Origin: Vulcanimicrobiota bacterium
GTDB lineage: Bacteria > Vulcanimicrobiota > Vulcanimicrobiia > Vulcanimicrobiales > Vulcanimicrobiaceae
NCBI GenBank assembly: GCA_013289785.1
Contig: JABCZE010000075.1
Coordinates: forward strand, 1 to 7,267
DNA: 7,267 nt
Direction: 5' to 3'
Below the pieces are notes generated by a model, which saw only the letters and a program-made list of their open reading frames with translations, was not told where the DNA came from and searched no databases. This document shows positions 1 through 6,624 of this stretch, in pieces; within the stretch, counting starts at the first letter, position 1, and each line of letters starts with the position of its first letter. The position numbers were made by a program, and so were the translations under genes.

Positions 1-231
1 GGAGACGACGAAGGCGCGGGTTTGTGGTTTTCCGGTCTCCCGATTGAGCCAGGCGATCAGTTCGTCGGAACGCCCGGCATCGAGAAAGCGCCCGAGCAAA
101 TCGCGCGGCGGCGCTTCGACGGGGACACCCGCGATTCGTCCGAGCAGCACGGGCAACTCGGAGGTCACCGGGCGATCGTCCATCGGCAGAAAGGCGATGG
201 CTGCCAGCAGCAGCGCGGCGAGTTGCGTCAG
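1..231 (-). CDS. DUF4127 family protein, N-terminal part (runs off left edge)
   Basis: This is the first 77 codons of a gene that continues past the left edge; the frame is open to base 1. After a hydrophobic stretch (residues 4-15, rich in Leu and Ala) comes PMDDRPVTSELPVLLGRIAG (16-35), then PPRDLLGRF (41-49), a WLN segment (61-63) and FVVS (74-77). This order matches the N-terminus of DUF4127 proteins as I know it: PLDxRPV, an IAG segment, PPxxLLG, then a strand ending in VS. The family's biochemical function is unknown to me. The frame has no upstream ATG, GTG or TTG in a sensible place. The CTG at 231-229 overlaps the murQ stop as CTGA, mirroring the ATGA/GTGA junctions of its neighbours, and it keeps the hydrophobic N-terminus, which could be a short signal or anchor segment. 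The alternative is ATG at codon 17 (183-181), but that would remove the conserved start of the domain. The family call is fairly secure; the start is less so. Confidence 0.75.
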   Translation of the reverse strand, partial: MTQLAALLLAAIAFLPMDDRPVTSELPVLLGRIAGVPVEAPPRDLLGRFLDAGRSDELIAWLNRETGKPQTRAFVVS

Positions 232-1112
232 AGGAGTTGTCTCAGCATGCCGTTGTTTTGCTCCAGCAGCGCGCGTGCTTGAGCTGCGTTGAGGCTGCGA
301 CGCTGCATCAACACGGCGATCTTCACGCTGCCGCCGGCTTTCGCGAGCAGCTCGTCGGCGCGCGCTTCATTCACCTGCGCGAGGCGCACGACTAACCGTC
401 GCGCGCGGCCGCGAAGCTTGCGGTTGTTGGCAACGACGTCGACCATTAGATTATCGTAGACCTTGCCCAAGCGCACCATTACGGCCGTGGAGATCGCGTT
501 GAGCGCGACCTTTTGCGCGGTTCCGGCTTTCAACCGCGTCGAGCCGGCGAGCGCCTCGGCGCCGGTCGGCGGAACGATTTTCAGCTCGGCCGCGTACGCC
601 AGCACGGAGTCGGCATCGCCGGTGAGGGCAATCGTGTAGGCGCCGAGCGTTTTCGCGCGTACGATCGCGGCAACGACAAACGCGGCCGTCCCGCTCGCCG
701 AGACGCCGAGCACCGCGTCCTCGGGGCGGACGCACTCGAGCATCGCGTCGTTGCCGGCCGTCGCATCGTCTTCGGCTCCTTCCACCGCGCGGACGAGCGC
801 GGTTGTGCCGCCGGCGATGTGGGCTTGCACCATCTCCGGCGGCGTTCCAAAGGTCGGCGGCATTTCCGAGGCATCGAGCGTCGCGATTCGCCCGCTGCTG
901 CCGGCGCCGACGTAGTGCAGCCGCCCGCCGCGCCGCAGCCGGCGCGCGATCTCGTCAACCGCTGCTGCAATCGCCGGCGCTTGCGCGAGCACCGCGTCGA
1001 TCGCGGTACGCTGGTCGGCGATCAGCAGTTCGACGAGCGCCGACGTGCTGAGGAGATCCAGCCCGGCACTCTGCGGGTTTTCGGCTTCGGTCGGCGGGAG
1101 ACGATCCGTCAC
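228..1112 (-). CDS. murQ: N-acetylmuramic acid 6-phosphate etherase
   Basis: MurQ cleaves the D-lactyl ether of MurNAc-6-phosphate in the cytoplasm, giving GlcNAc-6-phosphate and D-lactate. The 294 residues match the usual family length of about 300. The N-terminus carries TEAENPQSAGLDLLST (8-23), like the TExxNxxxxxLD opening of the family. The SIS sugar-phosphate isomerase fold follows, with VGAGSSGRIATLDASEMPPT (68-87). Glu83 in DASE and Glu114 in EGAED sit where the two catalytic glutamates of E. coli MurQ lie. A second conserved block (KAGTAQKVALNAISTAVM, then LGKVYDNLMVDV) is typical of the MurQ/glucokinase-regulator family. The C-terminus (RRSLNAAQARALLEQNNGML) looks like the family's small helical domain. 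The GTG start at 1112 overlaps the TGA of the upstream kinase gene as GTGA. No clear Shine-Dalgarno sequence precedes it, which suggests translational coupling. No MurR regulator or MurP transporter lies beside it. Confidence 0.96.
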   Translation of the reverse strand: MTDRLPPTEAENPQSAGLDLLSTSALVELLIADQRTAIDAVLAQAPAIAAAVDEIARRLRRGGRLHYVGAGSSGRIATLDASEMPPTFGTPPEMVQAHIAGGTTALVRAVEGAEDDATAGNDAMLECVRPEDAVLGVSASGTAAFVVAAIVRAKTLGAYTIALTGDADSVLAYAAELKIVPPTGAEALAGSTRLKAGTAQKVALNAISTAVMVRLGKVYDNLMVDVVANNRKLRGRARRLVVRLAQVNEARADELLAKAGGSVKIAVLMQRRSLNAAQARALLEQNNGMLRQLL

Positions 1113-2011
1113 GAGGCTGCCATCAATCGCCGCGCCTCATGGAGCGCGCCGATGCACGGTTCGACCCGCACGGCGAGAACGCGCACGTCGAGCGATTCGC
1201 CGGCGATGCGTTCCTCCAGCGCTTGCGTCAGCGCATTGCGTTCGCGCAGCAGCCCTCCCGAAAAGGCAACCGGCAGCGTTCGCGCCGGACACCGCGACGC
1301 AATGCGCACAATTAGCTCGCAGAGGCTCTGGGCCGCGGACTGCACGATGCCGGTCGAAAACTCCTCGCCGCCGGCGGCATGGCGCAGCACCAGCGGCGCG
1401 CACGCCGCAATATCGGCGACGGGCGTCACGCTTTGGTAAATGCCGGCGACGACAGCCGCGGGATCGTTCGTGCCGACGTAATCGGCCAGTTCGGCGAGCA
1501 TCGCGTTTTCCACAGAACCACGTTCCAGCGCGGCCAGCAAGTGGCGCAGAGCGGTGGCGCCGATCGCATACGCCGATCCCGTGTCTCCGAGCAGATAGCC
1601 GTAGCCTCCCGCGCGAAACGTGGCTTCACCGATTTCCGCATACGCGATCGAACCCGTTCCGGCAATCAGCACCAGCCCGTCGCCCTCCGGGATTGCGGCC
1701 CGCAGCGCGATGCGCGCGTCGTGGCAGAGGGCGATGCGCGCGCCGAGGAAACTGCGGCTCAACGCTGCGCGTAACTGTGCCGCGATCGTTTCCTCTCCGG
1801 CGCCGGCCACGCCGATGGCAATTGCATCGGGAGCCTGGCCTTCCAGCGCGCGCGCGATGGTGCGTTCGATCGACGCAGCGGCCGCATCGACGCCGATGAG
1901 ATTCGGATTCGCACCCGGTCCTGCGACCGTTCGCAGCAGCTCATCGCCGCGAGCGAGTGCCGCGATCGTGTGGCTGCCGCCTGCGTCGACGCCTACGAAG
2001 AGGTCGTGCAT
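1109..2011 (-). CDS. BadF/BadG-type N-acetyl-sugar kinase (probable GlcNAc kinase; MurNAc kinase possible)
   Basis: This is an ASKHA-fold ATP-dependent kinase of the BadF/BadG/BcrA/BcrD family, which includes eukaryotic-type N-acetylglucosamine kinase and clostridial MurK. Visible motifs are the phosphate-1 loop GVDAGGSHT (7-15), GPGANPN (31-37, like the sugar-contacting GxGNxN region), CHDARIAL with candidate catalytic Asp98 (96-103), the phosphate-2 loop LIAGTGSIAY (115-124), GGYGYLLGDTGSAYAIG (135-151) and the adenosine-site loop FSGGLL (250-255). In relatives the LLGD segment usually reads DEGS; here it is DTGS. At 300 residues the length is normal. The ATG start lies inside the 3' end of anmK, giving a 19-base overlap, and an AAGG sequence sits 3 bases upstream of it. 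In an operon with NagZ, AnmK and MurQ, the simplest role is to phosphorylate the GlcNAc released by NagZ. Activity on MurNAc, as for MurK, cannot be excluded from sequence. Confidence 0.85.
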   Translation of the reverse strand: MHDLFVGVDAGGSHTIAALARGDELLRTVAGPGANPNLIGVDAAAASIERTIARALEGQAPDAIAIGVAGAGEETIAAQLRAALSRSFLGARIALCHDARIALRAAIPEGDGLVLIAGTGSIAYAEIGEATFRAGGYGYLLGDTGSAYAIGATALRHLLAALERGSVENAMLAELADYVGTNDPAAVVAGIYQSVTPVADIAACAPLVLRHAAGGEEFSTGIVQSAAQSLCELIVRIASRCPARTLPVAFSGGLLRERNALTQALEERIAGESLDVRVLAVRVEPCIGALHEARRLMAAS

Positions 2012-3144
2012 TCGCCTTGCACTCGCGCGAGCAGTGCTCGCAGGTTGTGCGGCGCGATCGCGCCGAGCACGACGGGCCGAGCCGCGCCGGTCGCCGCCGG
2101 AACGTTACCCGCGCGCTCCCGCAGTGCTTCGTAACCGAGCACTACAAAGGCCATCGCCTCTTTAGCTTCCACGGGCAGTCCCATCGCATCGGAGGGTTCG
2201 ACAAACGCGGGCGCCAGCCGTGCCGCCAAACGCTCCATCAGCGTGCGATTACGGGCTCCCCCACCGGCGGCGATCACCCGCGCGGTTGGCAAGCCGGTGT
2301 CGCGAATCGCGCGAGCGACCGATGCGGCGGTCAGCTCGCAGAGGGTGGCCGCCCCGTCCTCGACGGTCAGCGTACTCAGGCGCGCGTGTTGCGCGAGGAA
2401 GTGTTTGCCGAAGCGTTCGCGGCCGGTCGTCTTGGGAATCGGTGCCTCGAAAAACTCGTCGGCGAGCATTTGCGCGAGCAGCGTCTCGTCCACGTGCCCC
2501 GCGCGCGCCAGATCGCCATCGGCGTCGAAGCGCTGCCGTCCTTTGGTGCGTTCGGCAACGAACGCATCGAGCAGCATCGTACCGGGACCGGTGTCAAAGG
2601 CGACGGCTTCTTCGGGCGACGCACCTTTTCGCAGCAGCGTGATATTCGCGATGCCGCCCAAGTTGAGCGCGACCCGGTCTTCGCCGGCGTGGGCGAGAAG
2701 CAGTGCGTCAACGCGAGCCACGAGCGGTGCGCCGTGGCCGTTCGCCGCACAATCGGCACTGCGAAAATCGTAACAGACGGTCGCACCGGTTGCCTCGCGG
2801 ATCATGAACGCGTCGCCCACTTGCAGCGTGACGTGCCGGGGACCGTCGTGGAAAAGCGTTTGTCCGTGCGATGCCACAAAGTCGATCGCCGCCGAGCCGG
2901 TTATGGTTTTTGCGGCTCGTGCGAACACAGCGCCTAAGGCGTGATGCAACCGCGCGACAGCGGCAACGCTCGCGGCGTTGGGCGGCAGCGCGGCAAGGAG
3001 TTCGTCGTAGAGCGCGCTCTCAAACGGGAATGTCTGGAAGCGCACGAGTTCCAGCGCGTAGGTTGGTCCGCGGGGAAGAATGCGAACCAGGGCCGCGTCG
3101 ATGCCGTCGAGGGAGGTTCCGCTCATCAAACCAACGGCGAGCAT
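1993..3144 (-). CDS. anmK: 1,6-anhydro-N-acetylmuramic acid kinase
   Basis: AnmK hydrolyses the 1,6-anhydro ring of anhydro-MurNAc and phosphorylates it to MurNAc-6-phosphate, the substrate of MurQ. The 383 residues are close to the family norm of about 370. Hallmarks in order are GLMSGTSLDGIDAAL (5-19, ATP phosphate loop), ASHGQT (91-96), GHGAPLV (146-152), NLGGIANIT (161-169), FDTGPGTMLLDAF (183-195), PKTTGRERFG (237-246) and AGGGARN (293-299). Asp184 of FDTGPG corresponds to the catalytic base described for the Pseudomonas enzyme. The start forms TGATG with the stop of the upstream hydrolase gene, and the downstream kinase begins inside its last codons. Anhydro-MurNAc arises from lytic transglycosylases, so this gene implies that the organism recycles transglycosylase products in the cytoplasm, a habit best known from Gram-negative bacteria. 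Confidence 0.97.
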   Translation of the reverse strand: MLAVGLMSGTSLDGIDAALVRILPRGPTYALELVRFQTFPFESALYDELLAALPPNAASVAAVARLHHALGAVFARAAKTITGSAAIDFVASHGQTLFHDGPRHVTLQVGDAFMIREATGATVCYDFRSADCAANGHGAPLVARVDALLLAHAGEDRVALNLGGIANITLLRKGASPEEAVAFDTGPGTMLLDAFVAERTKGRQRFDADGDLARAGHVDETLLAQMLADEFFEAPIPKTTGRERFGKHFLAQHARLSTLTVEDGAATLCELTAASVARAIRDTGLPTARVIAAGGGARNRTLMERLAARLAPAFVEPSDAMGLPVEAKEAMAFVVLGYEALRERAGNVPAATGAARPVVLGAIAPHNLRALLARVQGECTTSS

Positions 3145-4184
3145 CAGAGGTTTAAATCCTCGACCATCGCTTCATAGAAGCGAACGCGCAAGCTGGGCCC
3201 AGGCGCGGGCTCGGCGTCGCGTCCGAAATAAACGGCGTTGGTAAGGAGGACGCCTTGCAGGTCGCGCACCGGATCGGCCCAGACGCAGGTTCCGACGAAC
3301 CCCGTGTGACCGAACGACGATCGATCCATAAAGCGACCGCACGAGTTGTCGTTGCTGGTCTTGAGTGCCCAACCCAAGCCTCGGCGTAGAACGGGGTCGG
3401 AAGCCTGCTCTTGGGTAGCCTCGCGAATGAGGTTCAGGGGAAGCATCGCGGCCGTTCCGCGGGCGAGTGGGCCGAGGTACGACTCGGTCATCGCTGCGAC
3501 GTCGGCTGCCGTTCCGAAGAGCCCCGCGTGCCCCGCGACGCCGCCCATCAGATAGGCTTTTTCGTCGTGGACGAATCCGGCAACTCGACCGCGCCACGCA
3601 TCTTCTTCCGTCGCCGGGATTGCCGCGCGCTGGGAAAAGCGCGGACGAAATTCGAGCGAACCGCCAAACGTGCGGCGCGCGAGCGCGTCGAGCGAGACGC
3701 CGGTCGCGCGCTCGAGCGCGACGCCGAGAACGATGAAGCCAAGGTCACTGTAGATGACGCGCTCGCCGGGCTTCGCGAGCAGTTCGGAATGGAGCGCGAA
3801 GCGCTCGACGTTCTCGTCGAGAATAGCGCGATAGTCCGCACCAGAGTTCATCCCGGAGTTATGCGCCAGCAGCATGCGCAGGGTAATCGGCGCGCGATCG
3901 CCATGCTTCCATTCCGGAAGCACTCGCCACAGGGGCTCGTCAAGCGCGAGCGTGCCGTCGGCAACGAGCTGCAGGGCGAGCGTGGCAACGAATAGTTTGG
4001 TTAGCGATGCCAGATCGAAGCGAGTATCGCAGTAAACGGGTGTGGCCGACGCGTCGCCGCGCGTTGCGCCATACGCCCGTTCAAAGACGGGCTTACCGCG
4101 GTATTCTATGCGCGCGACGGCCGCGGTAAACTCGGTGCCGCAGCCCGCTTCGAGCGCTTCTTCCACGCGGGGAAACGCGCTCAC
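3144..4184 (-). CDS. Serine hydrolase of beta-lactamase/EstB fold, candidate AmiE-like MurNAc-peptide amidase
   Basis: This is a 346-residue enzyme of the class C beta-lactamase/EstB-type serine hydrolase family. The SxxK motif is SLTK, with nucleophile Ser60 and Lys63. YSDLGF supplies Tyr145 in the YSx motif, and FGHTGFVG gives HTG at 293-295 in place of KTG. Other family signatures are LLAHNSGM (105-112) and GVAGHAGLFGTAADVAAM (215-232). The GTG start at 4184 overlaps the nagZ stop as GTGA. The frame is open farther upstream, but there it reads only Arg/Pro-rich sequence antiparallel in character to a real protein and lying inside nagZ, so it was excluded. In Bacillus subtilis, NagZ and the serine-hydrolase-fold amidase AmiE are neighbours and act in sequence on muropeptides; the same pairing here suggests removal of stem peptides from MurNAc. 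I see no signal peptide, so it is probably cytoplasmic. Fold and family are clear; the substrate is inferred from context. An esterase or DD-peptidase role remains possible. Confidence 0.85.
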   Translation of the reverse strand: MSAFPRVEEALEAGCGTEFTAAVARIEYRGKPVFERAYGATRGDASATPVYCDTRFDLASLTKLFVATLALQLVADGTLALDEPLWRVLPEWKHGDRAPITLRMLLAHNSGMNSGADYRAILDENVERFALHSELLAKPGERVIYSDLGFIVLGVALERATGVSLDALARRTFGGSLEFRPRFSQRAAIPATEEDAWRGRVAGFVHDEKAYLMGGVAGHAGLFGTAADVAAMTESYLGPLARGTAAMLPLNLIREATQEQASDPVLRRGLGWALKTSNDNSCGRFMDRSSFGHTGFVGTCVWADPVRDLQGVLLTNAVYFGRDAEPAPGPSLRVRFYEAMVEDLNL

Positions 4185-5653
4185 GACGACGCTACGACGG
4201 GAAGCTGGCCGGTGGGGAGGCTGTTGCCGAAGAGGACGTCGGCGAGGCCGCCGATCGAGGGGGCGTCGTCGCCGTAGGTGGCCAGCAGATGGCGCGCGGC
4301 TGCGAAGAGCTGCAGATCGAACGGTTCCATGAGCGACACGACCACCGCATCGGGATAGAGCTGCAGAATCGTGGCGATCGCTTGGGCTTGCGCTGGATGC
4401 AAGTGCGCGCGGCGCGCGAGGACGATTGCGCGGCGCCCGCTTTGCGAAAGCGCCGCAAGAATTCGGTCGATATCCTCGGGAGCCGGATCGGCCGGCGCGC
4501 AAACGACGGAAAGCACGGGCGCTTCGTGCTGCAATGCCGCGGCGTCGCCCCCGAACGAGATCGCGATCGACGTGACGGGATCGGCCTCGGGAACGCCGCG
4601 CAGCAGCGTAACTGCGCGTCGTCCGATCTCGCGCCCGACGTTGGGGTGCGGCGCGGACTCATCCAACGGCAACGGCAAGCTCGCGGATTCACGCAGCAGG
4701 AAAACGCGCGCATACGCCTCTTCCAAACGCTCGAGGGGAACCCGCCCTTCTTCCACCGCCGACTCGATTGCCACGGCCGCGGCGATTGCCAATTCGATGC
4801 GGTGGCTGAAGAGCAGCAGATCGGCGCCGGCAATTAATGCGTCGACGGCGGCCTCAACCGGTCCGTAAGCGGCCAACGCATCCATCTCGAGGCAGTCGGT
4901 AACGAGCACGCCTTTAAACCCAAGCTTCGTGCGAAGCAATTCGGTTGCAATTCGGCGCGAGAGCGTTGCCGGGCGTTGCGGATCGAGCTGCGGCAGCAGC
5001 ACGTGCGCGCTCATAAACGCGCTCGCCTCGAGGGCCACCGCGGCAAACGGAATCAGATCGCGCGCGAGCAACGTCGCCTCGTCTACATCGAGAACCGGCA
5101 GCGCGTGATGTGAATCGACCGAGGTCGCGCCGTGGCCGGGGAAATGCTTGTAGCACGGCGTGATGCCGCCACGCGCCAGGCCCGCAGCAAAGGCCGCGCC
5201 CATCGCCGCGACGTTCTGCGGGCCGCTGCCGAACGAACGCGTGCCGATAACCGTGTTGCCCGGGTCGAGCGCAAGATCGAGCACCGGCGCGAAATCGAGA
5301 GTGCAGCCCGCTCGACGCAGATCGAAGGCGGTTTGCTCGCCGGCACGCTGCGCCAACTCAAGATCGCCGGCGGCGCCGAGCGCCATCATCGACGGAATCA
5401 ATTCGACGCCTTGCTGCAGACGCGCGACGGTCCCGCCTTCCTGATCGATGGCAAGGATCGGCGGCGCGTCAAGATATTCGGCACGCAACATATCCGTGAA
5501 GAAGCGCAGTTCCGCAACCGAAGCGCCGTTGCGCGAGAACAGTACGTGCCCGGCAAAGCCGGCTTGCTCGCGGCCGGCTGGAAGATCCGTCAAGCCGGTC
5601 ATTATAATGCCGCGGGCTTTCTCCGCAACCTCGGTAGCGCGAACCTCACTCAT
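4181..5653 (-). CDS. nagZ: Beta-N-acetylglucosaminidase NagZ, glycoside hydrolase family 3, two-domain form
   Basis: NagZ removes the non-reducing GlcNAc from GlcNAc-(anhydro)MurNAc(-peptide). The 490 residues contain AIDQEGGTVARL (68-79), FAPVLDL (121-127), the signature KHFPGHG (169-175) followed by the DSH catalytic Asp-His pair (180-182), and VTDCLEMDAL (251-260) with predicted nucleophile Asp253. After about residue 335 comes an extra Rossmann-like GH3 C-terminal domain ending in FGNSLPTGQLPVV (475-487). The single-domain Gram-negative NagZ is about 340 residues and lacks this region; the two-domain layout resembles that of Bacillus. Unlike the secreted Bacillus enzyme, the N-terminus (MSEVRATEVAEKARG) has no signal peptide, so cytoplasmic action is likely. 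The ATG at 5653 forms ATGA with the stop of the ABC ATPase gene and has GGGAG 10 bases upstream. An in-frame ATG at 5695 lies within the ATPase gene and is less likely. Confidence 0.95.
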   Translation of the reverse strand: MSEVRATEVAEKARGIIMTGLTDLPAGREQAGFAGHVLFSRNGASVAELRFFTDMLRAEYLDAPPILAIDQEGGTVARLQQGVELIPSMMALGAAGDLELAQRAGEQTAFDLRRAGCTLDFAPVLDLALDPGNTVIGTRSFGSGPQNVAAMGAAFAAGLARGGITPCYKHFPGHGATSVDSHHALPVLDVDEATLLARDLIPFAAVALEASAFMSAHVLLPQLDPQRPATLSRRIATELLRTKLGFKGVLVTDCLEMDALAAYGPVEAAVDALIAGADLLLFSHRIELAIAAAVAIESAVEEGRVPLERLEEAYARVFLLRESASLPLPLDESAPHPNVGREIGRRAVTLLRGVPEADPVTSIAISFGGDAAALQHEAPVLSVVCAPADPAPEDIDRILAALSQSGRRAIVLARRAHLHPAQAQAIATILQLYPDAVVVSLMEPFDLQLFAAARHLLATYGDDAPSIGGLADVLFGNSLPTGQLPVVASS

Positions 5654-6624
5654 GCGACCGCAACTCCCGTCTCTGAATCGAAGCGCCGGCACCATTGCGC
5701 CGGCAAATCCAGCATCGCGTTTTCACCCGGCTGCGTGCGATCGGCTGCGGGAACGCGCGCCACGATCGTTCCCCGATCCGTTTCAACCTCGAGATAGATG
5801 TCGGCCCCCGTTGTTTCACGACGGGTGACGCGACCGGGTACCGTCCCGTCGGCGCAAAGGCGGACCCGTTCGGGTCGAATGCCGAGCAGCGCGCCGCCGT
5901 CGGCGAAGAGATTCATCGGGCGCTCGCCGAGAAAACGCGCAACCGCGAGCGTGCGCGGGGCATCGTAGACGCGCTGCGGCTCGCCGACGTCTTCGAGCCG
6001 CCCGTCGATCAGCACGGCGAGCAGATCGCCCACGCTCATCGCGTCGACGTGATCGTGGGTGACGTAGAGGACCGGGCCGGCGAAGCGCTGGCGCACGCCG
6101 ACGATTTCGTCGCGCACGCTGCGCCGCAGCGAAGGATCGAGATGCGCCAGCGGCTCGTCGAGCAGCAGCAGCGACGGCTCCGACAAGAGCGCGCGGGCAA
6201 TCGAGGCCCGCTGACGCTCGCCGCCGGAGAGTTGGCGCGGGCGGCGATCGAGCCGTTCGCCAACGTGCAGCGCGGCCGCGATTTCGGCAACGCGAGCTTC
6301 GCCGGACGCGCCGTTGCTGCGAAGTGCGAAGCGAAGATTCTCGCGCACCGTCATGTTGTCGAAGAGCGCGTCGTCTTGAAAGACGAGCGCGGCGCGCCGC
6401 TCTTGGGGCGGGAGATCGACAATCGACGCTCCATCCAACCGCACGTCGCCGCTGCGCGCGCGAAGCAAGCCCGCGATCACGCGTAAGAGCGTCGTCTTGC
6501 CGGCTCCGGACGGGCCGACGATCGCCAGCGTCGTGCCGCGGGCAACCTCGAGCGAGACGCGATCGAGGGCGGCCCGCGCGTGCCGGGGGTAGCCGGCGAT
6601 CAGTTCGCGCGTCGAAAGGCTCAT
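5650..6624 (-). CDS. ABC transporter ATP-binding protein, MalK/UgpC/PotA type
   Basis: This is a complete nucleotide-binding subunit of an ABC importer, 324 residues long. The motifs are Walker A GPSGAGKTT (37-45), Q-loop Gln83 in VFQDD, the signature LSGGERQR (132-139), Walker B LLLLDEP (152-158) with the D-loop LAHLD, and the H-loop His190 in YVTHDH. After the ATPase core, residues from about 240 form a TOBE-like C-terminal domain with GIRPERVRL (248-256), as in MalK, UgpC and PotA, which energise sugar, glycerol-phosphate or polyamine uptake. The start codon shares one base with the upstream stop (TAATG), and the stop overlaps the nagZ start. No permease or substrate-binding protein gene is in the window. 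It could serve as a shared ATPase, as MsmX does in Bacillus, for a transporter encoded elsewhere. Uptake of amino sugars or muropeptides is a contextual guess; the substrate cannot be read from the sequence. Confidence 0.93.
   Translation of the reverse strand: MSLSTRELIAGYPRHARAALDRVSLEVARGTTLAIVGPSGAGKTTLLRVIAGLLRARSGDVRLDGASIVDLPPQERRAALVFQDDALFDNMTVRENLRFALRSNGASGEARVAEIAAALHVGERLDRRPRQLSGGERQRASIARALLSEPSLLLLDEPLAHLDPSLRRSVRDEIVGVRQRFAGPVLYVTHDHVDAMSVGDLLAVLIDGRLEDVGEPQRVYDAPRTLAVARFLGERPMNLFADGGALLGIRPERVRLCADGTVPGRVTRRETTGADIYLEVETDRGTIVARVPAADRTQPGENAMLDLPAQWCRRFDSETGVAVA
5664..5668 (-). promoter_or_regulatory. Probable ribosome binding site for nagZ
   Basis: On the minus strand GGGAG lies 10 bases upstream of the ATG at 5653, inside the last codons of the ABC ATPase gene. 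It supports the 490-residue start rather than the ATG 42 bases farther upstream. It is one of the few recognisable Shine-Dalgarno-like sequences in this operon; most of the other junctions show none and may depend on translational coupling. Confidence 0.4.

Noticed and set aside
513..1439. Plus-strand open frame of 308 codons opposite murQ and the kinase gene
   Set aside because: It is Arg/Gly-rich with no recognisable motif and lies opposite two well-supported enzymes; GC-rich genes commonly leave such antisense frames open.
1045..1899. Plus-strand open frame of 284 codons
   Set aside because: Extremely Arg/Pro/Ala-rich composition and antisense to the kinase; a GC-bias artefact.
1957..2937. 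Plus-strand open frame of 326 codons opposite anmK
   Set aside because: It shows no family motif and is fully antisense to the clear AnmK coding sequence.
3144..4184. Serine hydrolase as a beta-lactamase resistance gene
   Set aside because: It shares the fold, but it has HTG rather than KTG, YSD rather than YxN, no visible export signal, and sits in a recycling operon.
4185..4502. N-terminal extension of the serine hydrolase to an upstream ATG, giving 452 residues
   Set aside because: The extra 106 residues are Arg/Pro/Ser-rich and overlap the NagZ C-terminal domain in another frame; the GTG at 4184 gives the usual length and a standard GTGA junction.
5654..5695. Longer NagZ start at ATG 5695
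   Set aside because: It lies inside the ABC ATPase gene; the ATG at 5653 has an ATGA junction and a GGGAG sequence upstream.
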